Shown piece by piece: positions 15,942-22,480 of a DNA stretch of 35,395 bases. The DNA is from DATFGK01 sp046712825. Its GTDB lineage: Bacteria; Actinomycetota; AC-67. The notes under the pieces were generated by a model. That model made no database searches. It was not told the origin of the DNA and worked only from the letters and a program-made list of their open reading frames with translations. Position numbers and translations under genes: made by a program. The stretch is taken from NCBI GenBank assembly GCA_046712825.1, contig JBKKCR010000072.1, positions 1 through 35,395 of the forward strand, written 5' to 3'. The first letter of the stretch is position 1. The number at the start of each line of letters is the position of its first letter.

Positions 15942-16080
15942 TAGGCGGTCAACGAGACAGGGGTCCTAGCAGGCGGTATGGCTTCGTCTTCTTCCGGATT
16001 GGAAGGAAGAATCCCCGCCCCTCTCAGCCTCTGGTAGAGCCCCAGCGTGGCCGGTTCGCCCGGGACGCCCCAGACGGGTC

Positions 16081-17193
16081 CTAGTCGATGAGGCCCATCC
16101 CGCGAGCCCAGGAGACCTCGTAACCGTCGATACGGACCGCTTCAGCCGAGGGGCTCACGATGAGGGGATGCTCGGCCTCGACCATGATCGCGAACTCGTC
16201 GGCGAACTCCTTCGACTTCGACGCTTCTATCGCCGCCTGCTGCGGACCGTGGTGCAACCCTTGCGGATGGAGCGTCATCATCCCCGGCCCGATACCCGTG
16301 CGGCTGAAGAATGCGCCCGAGTGATAGAAGATCACTTCGTCATTGTCGATGTTGGCGTGGAAGAACGGAACGCGCAGCGCATCCGGATCGCCGGTCTCGG
16401 TCGGTCGCGGCGCAAACGTGCACACCGCGAATCCATCGTTCGCCCACGTGCAGTGCACCGAAGGCGGAAGGTGATACCGCGGCGAAACGATCGGACGGAA
16501 GTCGGCGACGTTCAATCGCATGGGACACAGATCTCCCTGCCAGCCGACGACGTCGAGCGGGTGATGCGGATACACGAGCGTCGTGTATTCGCCGCCGCGT
16601 TTGACGCGAACGACGAACTCGCCGCGCTCGTCGTGCGGCTCGGGCTCGGGTGTCTCGAGCACGCCCGGGTCGAACTGCGCGTGCTTGCCGAGGATCCCTC
16701 GGTCGGGCAGGTGGAATTCACCGCGACCCTCGACGATGAAAATGAACAGTTCGCCGTCGGGCAGGAAGCGATGTGTCGTGCCTTTCGGAAGGATGAGGTA
16801 ATCGCCTACCCCGAAACGCAACGGACCGTAGTCGGTCTCCAACGTGCCGCCGCCTTGATGCACGAAGTAGCAGAGATCTCCATCGGCGTCCCTCAGGAAG
16901 TACGGCATCGCTTCCCGACGACGTGAGACGTAGAGCGAAACCTCGTCGTTGGATGCGATCGGGCTCCACTCGGCCCTGGCGTCGGTCAAAGCCGGCGCTT
17001 TCAGGCCGTTGAGGTCGAAAGCCGATGGCCTCAGCGGCCCTTCGATCCTTATCCAGGCCGTAGGCGGGTGGGATCGGTACAGATGCGACGCCCGGCCGGC
17101 GAAGGCTTCGCGCCCGTGCTCCTCTTCATAGGTGCCATCGGGGAGGCCGACGTGGGCCTGCCGGGCTACTTTGCCCTTCGAGAGCGGGAACAC
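16081..17193 (-). CDS. hmgA: homogentisate 1,2-dioxygenase
   Basis: The 370-residue cupin-fold iron enzyme opens the ring of homogentisate to maleylacetoacetate in tyrosine/phenylalanine breakdown. Family marks are PYFLRDADGDLCYFVHQGGG, DYLILPKGTTHRF, RGEFHLPDRG, HCTWANDGFAVCTFAPRPTE, then the metal-site segments FFHANIDNDEVIFYHSG (H279, E286) and TLHPQGLHHGPQ (from residue 307). The GTG at 17193 was chosen: it lies four bases after the hpd stop and gives the usual N-terminus (KGKVARQAHVGLPDGTYEEE); the frame continues further up only as an overlap with hpd. Coupled with hpd, it forms a two-gene operon. Fumarylacetoacetase and maleylacetoacetate isomerase are not in the window. Confidence 0.92.
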   Translation of the reverse strand: MFPLSKGKVARQAHVGLPDGTYEEEHGREAFAGRASHLYRSHPPTAWIRIEGPLRPSAFDLNGLKAPALTDARAEWSPIASNDEVSLYVSRRREAMPYFLRDADGDLCYFVHQGGGTLETDYGPLRFGVGDYLILPKGTTHRFLPDGELFIFIVEGRGEFHLPDRGILGKHAQFDPGVLETPEPEPHDERGEFVVRVKRGGEYTTLVYPHHPLDVVGWQGDLCPMRLNVADFRPIVSPRYHLPPSVHCTWANDGFAVCTFAPRPTETGDPDALRVPFFHANIDNDEVIFYHSGAFFSRTGIGPGMMTLHPQGLHHGPQQAAIEASKSKEFADEFAIMVEAEHPLIVSPSAEAVRIDGYEVSWARGMGLID

Positions 17194-17197
17194 AGCC

Positions 17198-18325
17198 TTA
17201 GAGCGTGCCTCGGAGCGCCTGCTCGCGCTCGATGGCCTCGAACAGGGCCTTGAAGTTGCCGAGCCCGAAACCGCGGGATCCGCGACGCTCGATGACCTCG
17301 AAGAAAAGGGTCGGGCGATCGACCACCGGTTTCGTGAAGATCTGGAGGAGATACCCCTCCTCGTCTCGATCGGCCAAGATGCGGAACTCACGCAGCGCGT
17401 CGACGTCGACGTCGTCGATGTCGGCGAACTTCTCCCGCACCTCCTCGTAATAGACGTCCGGCACACGAAGGAACTGGATGCCGCGGCTTCGCAGCTCGGC
17501 GACGGTATCCAGGATGCTCTCAGTTTGAAGGGCCATGTGCTGCACGCCGGCGCCGCGGTAGAACTCGAGATACTCGTCGATCTGTGACTTCTTCTTCCCT
17601 TTGGCCGGCTCGTTGATGGGGAGCTTGACCCGGCCGACGCCGTCCCACATCACCTTGCTCATCAGCGCCGTGTACTCGGTCGAGATCTCATCGTCTTTGT
17701 AGTGGACCAAGTTCGAGAAGCCCATGATGTCGGCGTAGTAGGAGGCCCACGTGTTCATCTTGCCGAGCTCGACGTTGCCGACCACGTGGTCGACGGCGAC
17801 GAGCCCGACGCCCTTCGCCGGGTCCGCGGGCTTGGGTGTGTAGCCCGACCAAGCGGCAAACTCCACCGCCCTGAAGCCCGGGAGGAACGCGCCCGTGTAG
17901 TCCTCGCGCTGGACGAGCGAGTGGATGGTCTCTCCGTAGGTCCCGATCGCCGCTCGCACGACCTTGCCGCCCTCGTCCTCGGTCACGGTGGGTTCGGACA
18001 CGCCGGTCGCCCCTCGCGCCAGTGCGACCCGATAGGCGTCCTCCGCGTCCGGGACGCGGAAGGCAACGTCTCGCACGCCGTCGCCGTGACGAGCCACGTG
18101 GGCGGCGATCAGCGAATCTGGACCAAGCGCACCGGTGAACACGAATCGGATCTCGCCTTGGGTCACGAGGTGACTCGTGCGGTCGCGAACACCGGTCTCG
18201 AGACCTGAGTAAGCGGCGGGCGAGAAGCCGAAGGCGTTCGAGTAGTAGAAGGCGGCCTGCTTGGCGTTGCCGACCCAGAACTCGATGTGATCGATCCCGA
18301 GGATCGGAAAAGCGTCGTCGGACAT
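17198..18325 (-). CDS. hpd: 4-hydroxyphenylpyruvate dioxygenase
   Basis: The 375-residue protein has two vicinal-oxygen-chelate halves and converts 4-hydroxyphenylpyruvate to homogentisate with O2 and Fe(II). The iron ligands of the family are present: H180 (AVDHVVGNV), H263 (GVQHMALQT) and E343 (LFFEVIERRG). The C-terminal FEVIERRGSRGFGLGNFKALFEAIEREQ is the usual signature. The ATG at 18325 was chosen because GGAGGG lies five bases upstream; a TTG 14 codons earlier has no such site. hmgA follows by four bases. The paralogue hydroxymandelate synthase has the same fold, but linkage to hmgA favours HPPD. An imperfect palindrome lies 34-51 bases before the start. Confidence 0.94.
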   Translation of the reverse strand: MSDDAFPILGIDHIEFWVGNAKQAAFYYSNAFGFSPAAYSGLETGVRDRTSHLVTQGEIRFVFTGALGPDSLIAAHVARHGDGVRDVAFRVPDAEDAYRVALARGATGVSEPTVTEDEGGKVVRAAIGTYGETIHSLVQREDYTGAFLPGFRAVEFAAWSGYTPKPADPAKGVGLVAVDHVVGNVELGKMNTWASYYADIMGFSNLVHYKDDEISTEYTALMSKVMWDGVGRVKLPINEPAKGKKKSQIDEYLEFYRGAGVQHMALQTESILDTVAELRSRGIQFLRVPDVYYEEVREKFADIDDVDVDALREFRILADRDEEGYLLQIFTKPVVDRPTLFFEVIERRGSRGFGLGNFKALFEAIEREQALRGTL

Positions 18326-18358
18326 GGAGTCCCTCCAGCCTCTTGAGCGCGGGGCCTC

Positions 18359-18376
18359 GATTACCAAGAGGGTATC
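18359..18376. promoter_or_regulatory. imperfect palindrome upstream of hpd, possible operator
   Basis: GATTACC-AAGAG-GGTATC is an A+T-richer near-palindrome (one base missing in one arm) 34-51 bases before the hpd start. The position fits a regulator binding site for the hpd-hmgA operon, but no regulator gene is adjacent and no promoter boxes are convincing. Confidence 0.3.
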
Positions 18377-18421
18377 ACCGGGGCTTCCAAGGTAACGCTC
18401 CTCATCATTCCCCGAATGCGA

Positions 18422-18443
18422 AGGGACCGCCTCGGCGGTCCCT
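18422..18443 (-). terminator. terminator hairpin of the second LPxTG surface-protein gene
   Basis: A perfect 10-bp inverted repeat AGGGACCGCC/GGCGGTCCCT with a 2-base centre lies 17 bases after the stop codon at 18461. No long T run follows, as is common in high-GC actinobacteria. It supports the annotated 3' end of the gene and separates it from hpd. Confidence 0.7.
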
Positions 18444-18460
18444 CGTCCTCGTCGCGCCCT

Positions 18461-20284
18461 TTACGGCGAGCGCAGCCTGGGTGGTCCTCGCTCCAGAGCG
18501 ACGACCCGCGCCGCGTTCCCTATCGCCGCGGCGCCGCGAATCACCCAACGGATCCCGCCGCGGTTCGCCGCCGGCGTCGGCATCCCGGTCACCCGGTACG
18601 CGGCGGCCGCACCGAGCAACCCGGGGCGCAGATGTCGAGAAACGTTGGACATCCGCTCCGCGATCGACCGCATGCCGAAGCCGAGCGTGATCATGCCGCC
18701 GCCCATCAGTGAGAGGAGTCCGAGTCCGGGGATCCCGGTCGCCGGCAACGGCGGATTCTGGCCGAGGACGGCGAGCCGTGAGTTGGTGAACGTGCACACC
18801 ACGTCCTCACCGGCATCAAGGTCTACCGTCGCCGTTCCATCTCCGACGTCGACATCGGTTCCGTCGTCGGGGTCCGTACACGCGATCTTGGTCAGCTCCC
18901 ATCCCTCGACCTTGGTTTCTTTCACCTCGTACGTTCCGGCCTCCAAGTCCGCGAAGGTGCGCGAGCTCGGCAATGACGAGGCCCCGTCCTCGTCGAGCGC
19001 CCAACTCCCGAGATCGCCGGTGAAACCGAAGTCCACACCGGAATCGGGAACCGAGTCCTTGACGATCGTGATGGAACCCACCTCCGGCGCGACGGCCGGG
19101 CACTCCTGCACCGCAAACTCGCCCGAATCGTCGTCCATGAAGAACCCGTCGACCGGGTCCGCGTCCCAGTGGTACGCGCCGGGAGGCAGGTCGAGGACGG
19201 CGCCGTCGCCCTCGACCACGATCGGCGTACCAGGTCCCTGATCGATCGTCACCACAGCCGATCCTGGCGGCTCGATCGTCACGGTGACCGGAACCGTCGA
19301 AGACCCCGGCGCCGGGCAGGAACCGACCTCGATCGAGATGGATACGGGTTGGTCGGGTGGCGCGGCGGCGATGCACGCGACCGATTCGTAATCGGCGGCG
19401 TTGTCGAGGAGGCGTGGGTTGGAGGCCGCCCCCGTTCCCGTATCGATGTCCCAGAGGGCCTCGCCGATCTCCCCCTCCTTGCCGTTGATGCCGAGGAGGT
19501 GGCCACCCGGAGCGAACGTCAGGCCTTCGATATCGTCGTGTCCCGTTGGGCCCACGTCGGTCAAGGCTCCGGTCTCCCGGTCGATGGTGACGAGGTGGTC
19601 GCCGTGCCCGCCCTGGTTGGTGATCGCGTACAGCGTTCCGTCGCCGTCGATCGCGAGGTCGTCGATCTTGCTCTCGTCCGGCAGCGGTGTGATCGGAAGG
19701 TAGTCGTCGCCCTCGCCGAAGGCGTCGGGCACATGGGCACCCGTGTCGGGGTCGATGACCAGCAGGACGTCCGGATCTTCGGTTCGGACCCGCTGGCTGC
19801 CGTACAGCACGCCGGTATCCGGATCGAAGGTCAGGCCGTCCACGTCATCGAAGACGATGGTGCCGTCGGCCCCGGAGCCGCTCCCGATCGAGGAGGGCCG
19901 CGCCGAGAAGATTCCGCTCTCGAGGTTCAGGGTGCCGAGTCGGCCCGCGTCGACCGCGAAGAGCACCCCGGTGCCGGGCTGGAACGCGGCCGCCTCGACG
20001 CTGAACGTGCCGGTCCCGGTACCGATGCTTGTCTCGTTGGTCGCCGGATCGTCGTCGTCGGGGTCGATCCGTGTGAGCAGGTCTTCGGCGAACTGATCGT
20101 GACCGCTGCCTTCGTCGCCACCCTCGTCGGCCACGGCATAACAGCTGATCTCCTGAGCGGCGGCCGGCAGCGCTCCAAGCAGCGCGATCGCCAGCGTGAG
20201 CACCAAGAGCAGAACTCCGGAAAGCCGAGGTGCGGTACGGCGTGAAGCGCCGAGCCATACGGCTCGGGCTGGCCGGAACCTCAA
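18461..20284 (-). CDS. LPxTG surface protein: propeller-like domain, one repeat, prealbumin-like domain, long tail
   Basis: This protein of about 607 residues has a signal peptide (1-44, ending ALPAAAQ), a propeller-like domain (45-305; LVIDPDTGAHVPDAFG, IDDLAIDGDGTLYAI, DIEGLTFAPGGHLLGI), one SCPAPGSSTVPVTVT repeat (313-396), a prealbumin/SpaA-like domain (403-502; FADLEAGTYEVKETK, CTFTNS), LPATG (513-517), a hydrophobic helix (519-538) and a basic tail of about 69 residues. LPATG plus helix is a sortase signal; the long tail is unusual. The start is a TTG with seven Gs seven bases upstream; the resulting N-terminus RFRPARA aligns with FRFQPVRA of the paralogue at 20580-21707. An ATG-like start at 20350 is possible but lacks this support. 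The ligand is unknown. Confidence 0.78.
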   Translation of the reverse strand: MRFRPARAVWLGASRRTAPRLSGVLLLVLTLAIALLGALPAAAQEISCYAVADEGGDEGSGHDQFAEDLLTRIDPDDDDPATNETSIGTGTGTFSVEAAAFQPGTGVLFAVDAGRLGTLNLESGIFSARPSSIGSGSGADGTIVFDDVDGLTFDPDTGVLYGSQRVRTEDPDVLLVIDPDTGAHVPDAFGEGDDYLPITPLPDESKIDDLAIDGDGTLYAITNQGGHGDHLVTIDRETGALTDVGPTGHDDIEGLTFAPGGHLLGINGKEGEIGEALWDIDTGTGAASNPRLLDNAADYESVACIAAAPPDQPVSISIEVGSCPAPGSSTVPVTVTIEPPGSAVVTIDQGPGTPIVVEGDGAVLDLPPGAYHWDADPVDGFFMDDDSGEFAVQECPAVAPEVGSITIVKDSVPDSGVDFGFTGDLGSWALDEDGASSLPSSRTFADLEAGTYEVKETKVEGWELTKIACTDPDDGTDVDVGDGTATVDLDAGEDVVCTFTNSRLAVLGQNPPLPATGIPGLGLLSLMGGGMITLGFGMRSIAERMSNVSRHLRPGLLGAAAAYRVTGMPTPAANRGGIRWVIRGAAAIGNAARVVALERGPPRLRSP

Positions 20285-20513
20285 ATCCAAGCCCCCCCTG
20301 CGAAGTAAGCGCTCGGGCCCCGACGCCCAGCCGGGGCATGCCTCGACCACCGAAAGATCGTGGAGGCCGACCGCTTCGCTATGAGGACCGTGGGGATCCG
20401 GAGGACGTCAGGGAAGACCCTTCATCATCCGGAATTGCCCGACGGTGCTCGGGGGGGAAGGTGGATCCGCTTCGCTCGTGTGCCGGGCACCAGAGGCGCC
20501 GGGGAGATTCTCC

Positions 20514-20547
20514 ACCGACCGCGCGGGTGGAGTCAAACGCGGTCGGT
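20514..20547 (-). terminator. inverted repeat after the third surface-protein gene, probable terminator
   Basis: Perfect 10-bp arms ACCGACCGCG/CGCGGTCGGT enclose a 14-base loop, 33 bases after the stop at 20580. A competing 7-bp stem CTCCACC/GGTGGAG uses the loop and flank. No T run follows on the minus strand. Nine of the ten arm bases match the terminator at 15785-15806. The remaining leader of the next gene (20285-20513) contains TCCGGA repeats (inner AGGG/CCCT) that can form a further hairpin. Confidence 0.5.
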
Positions 20548-20579
20548 GAACGGTTTTCCCACTCTAGGACGTGGCTCTG

Positions 20580-21707
20580 CTACTTCTCCGCGCCCGTGAG
20601 GCGGATCATGGCGAATCCCATCACGATGAACGTCAGCCCGAGCACGAACAGCGCCGGCACCGCGTCGGGACCGGTCTCGGCGATGACCTTCACTCCCTGG
20701 ACGGTAGGCGAGACGGTCGGCAAAACCGACGGATCCGGCCCGCCCGTCTCGGTCTCCGTCGGGAGTACCGACGGGGACGGCGACGGTGAAGGCGCGCCGG
20801 CCTCGGCGATGCACGAGATCGACTCGTAGTCGCGCGTGTTGTCGAGCGGACGTCCGTTGGAGGCGACGCCCGTGTCGGGGTCGATGTCCCAGATGGCGCC
20901 GCCGTCGATGGCCCCCTCGTTGCCGGTCGACCCGAACATGCGTCCGTCCGGCGCGATGGTCAGGCCTTCGACGTCGTCCGTCCCGGTCGCACCGATGTCC
21001 GTCAGGGCGCCGGTGTCGGGGTCGATCGTGACGAGGTGATCGGCGTGTCCGCCGACGTTGGCGATCGCGTACATCGTGCCGCTCGCGCCGATCGCAAGAT
21101 CGTCGATCTTCGCCTGGTCGGGCAGCGGCGTGATCTGGACATAGTCGTCACCCGGCCCGAACGCGTCGGGGACGTGCGCTCCCGTCGAGGGGTTGATGAT
21201 CAGGAGAACGTCGGGCGCGTCGCCTTCGATGCGCTGGCTGCCGTACAACGTCCCGTCGCTCGGGTCGAAGGTGAGCCCGTCGATGTTGTCGAAGGCGACC
21301 TCCCCCGCCGCCCCGGAGCCGGTTCCGACCGGAGAAGCCTTGGCGGAGAACACGCCGGTCGTGAGGCTCACCGTCCCGAGCTGGCCGCCGTCGAGCGCGA
21401 ACAGCACATCGGTGTCGGGCTGGAAGGCGGCAGCCTCGACCCGGAAGGTACCGGTCCCCGTCCCGATCGTCGTCTCGTTCGTTGCGGGGTCGGAGTCGTC
21501 GGGATCGATGCGCGTCAGCAGATCCTCCCCAGCGTCGTCAGTTACGTCGCCGGTGCCGCCGCCCTGATACGCGACCGAGTAGCACACGATCTCGTCCGCT
21601 GCGATCGCAGAGCCTGCTCCGAACGCCTGAGCCGCGAGAAGCGACAGGACACCTGCGAGCAAGAGATAGCGACCTGCGCGCACCGGCTGGAAACGGAATG
21701 ACCGCAT
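20580..21707 (-). CDS. secreted, C-terminally anchored propeller-like surface protein
   Basis: The 375-residue protein has a signal peptide (MRSFRFQPVR, hydrophobic core to about residue 36, AIAAD), then a propeller-like domain clearly paralogous to that of the protein at 18461-20284: RIDPDDSDPATNETTIGTG, VLLIINPSTGAHVPDAFG, KIDDLAIGASGTMYAI and DVEGLTIAPDGRMFG all have counterparts. A Pro/Ser/Thr-rich spacer (PSPSPSPS) leads to IAETG (342-346), a hydrophobic helix (350-369) and RLTGAEK. IAETG is close to the LAxTG motif used by class E sortases but is not LPxTG. Unlike its relatives it ends soon after the helix. The ATG at 21707 has GGGGGGG five bases upstream; the open frame to 22073 is non-coding. 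Confidence 0.8.
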   Translation of the reverse strand: MRSFRFQPVRAGRYLLLAGVLSLLAAQAFGAGSAIAADEIVCYSVAYQGGGTGDVTDDAGEDLLTRIDPDDSDPATNETTIGTGTGTFRVEAAAFQPDTDVLFALDGGQLGTVSLTTGVFSAKASPVGTGSGAAGEVAFDNIDGLTFDPSDGTLYGSQRIEGDAPDVLLIINPSTGAHVPDAFGPGDDYVQITPLPDQAKIDDLAIGASGTMYAIANVGGHADHLVTIDPDTGALTDIGATGTDDVEGLTIAPDGRMFGSTGNEGAIDGGAIWDIDPDTGVASNGRPLDNTRDYESISCIAEAGAPSPSPSPSVLPTETETGGPDPSVLPTVSPTVQGVKVIAETGPDAVPALFVLGLTFIVMGFAMIRLTGAEK

Positions 21708-21892
21708 CAGAACCCCCCCATCACGACGCTCACTGGCAATCTTCTCCCCAGGCAAAGACCCGTCCAATCCTCTACGAACCGGAAGTCTATCCCCCCTCAC
21801 GCAGCGCACCCGGCAAGGGGAGAGAACGCCGAGTTCACGGCCTATCGAACGCGAAGAAGACCGGTAGGAAGGGAAAGGGGGCTGGGACCTGC

Positions 21893-21915
21893 GTCCCGAT
21901 ATGTCGCTTCGGGAC
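21893..21915 (-). terminator. weak hairpin after the zinc-ribbon gene
   Basis: GTCCCG (21893-21898) and CGGGAC (21910-21915) can form a 6-bp stem with an 11-base loop, 22 bases after the stop at 21938. It may end the zinc-ribbon gene, but there is no T run and the stem is short. The rest of 21708-21937 is the leader of the next surface-protein gene, in which no promoter is convincing. Confidence 0.35.
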
Positions 21916-21937
21916 CGATCAGGAGGGAATGAGCGGG

Positions 21938-22282
21938 CTACGAGTCTTGGGTGACCCGGAAGAGGCTCTCGAACCAGTCCGGCTGCTCGAGCAGTAGGTG
22001 GAAGTCGAGAAGGTCGTCGTGGGTGAACGGCGAGCCCGCGTGGGACTCGAGGATCTCGTCGGGGAGCTCCCACACGATCGCTCGCACGCCGCCGGAGATC
22101 AGGAGCTGGATCACGCGGTCGTCCGCGGGCTTCTGGATGGCGTTGCTACAGGTCGGGCATCCGAAGACGTAGTAGGAGGCCGGCGCGTGAGTGCACACGC
22201 GGAGCTCGATATCGTCTGGGGTCAGCTCGACCTCGCCACAGCCTGGGCAGGTCGCCTTGATCGTCGTCACCGGGGCCTCCAC
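21938..22282 (-). CDS. zinc-ribbon-like protein of unknown function
   Basis: The 114-residue protein is not assigned to a named family. The N-terminal half has CPGC (12-15) and CPTC (42-45) spaced as a zinc ribbon, plus Cys30, in a context (TPDDIELRVCT, YYVFGCPTC) like small actinobacterial zinc-ribbon proteins. The C-terminal half is acidic and helical (LPDEILESHAG, THDDLLDFHLLLEQPDWFESL) and could be a partner-binding region. It has no signal peptide, so it is cytoplasmic. It is monocistronic, divergent from the histidine-kinase operon and separated from the surface-protein gene by 230 bases. A role in transcription or nucleic-acid binding would be a guess. Confidence 0.7.
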   Translation of the reverse strand: MEAPVTTIKATCPGCGEVELTPDDIELRVCTHAPASYYVFGCPTCSNAIQKPADDRVIQLLISGGVRAIVWELPDEILESHAGSPFTHDDLLDFHLLLEQPDWFESLFRVTQDS

Positions 22283-22332
22283 GCTCTCTGCGTCGGTGTT
22301 CTGCCTTCGGTATCGGCACCCGCAAAGATCGC

Positions 22333-22363
22333 TTGAGTAGCACGAATTGGTGATTCATAGCCT
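22333..22363 (+). promoter_or_regulatory. candidate promoter of the histidine-kinase operon
   Basis: TTGAGT (22333-22338) and TAGCCT (22358-22363) are spaced 19 bases apart, slightly longer than ideal, and would start transcription near 22370. The leader would be about 45-110 bases depending on the start codon of the first kinase. Confidence 0.4.
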
Positions 22364-22480
22364 CCGAAGCGTTACCCATCGGGCCATCCGGACAAGCCGC
22401 TGGCCAACGGCTTCATGCGGCCCCGTCCCACGCCGATACATCCCATGAAAGAGCCGGGCGCGCCGGCCCCTGGAAAAACC

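Larger units (their letters stand above)
15644..16080. other. 437-bp intergenic region/leader upstream of the four-repeat surface protein
   Basis: No gene with a usable start is seen. On the minus strand, in transcript order, it holds a two-part hairpin (15902-15941), a possible stem GAACGGT/ACCGTTC (15818-15824 with 15857-15863) that overlaps an alternative stem GCTTCG/CGAAGC, an intrinsic terminator (15779-15806), and a small hairpin ACATCG/CGATGT (15665-15681) just before the ribosome-binding site. The A+T content is higher than in flanking genes. It either ends the hmgA transcript and starts a new one, or acts as an attenuating leader. Confidence 0.5.

Noticed and set aside
15644..15960. 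Cyclic-di-GMP or cyclic-di-AMP riboswitch
   Set aside because: A GCAAAG stretch and G-rich loops recalled these classes, but the conserved cores and junctions could not be found on either strand.
15941..16080. Possible small minus-strand gene after hmgA (protein-like sequence ending PPARTPVSLTA)
   Set aside because: The frame reads well for about 45 codons but has no ATG, GTG or TTG start and no ribosome-binding site; at most a remnant.
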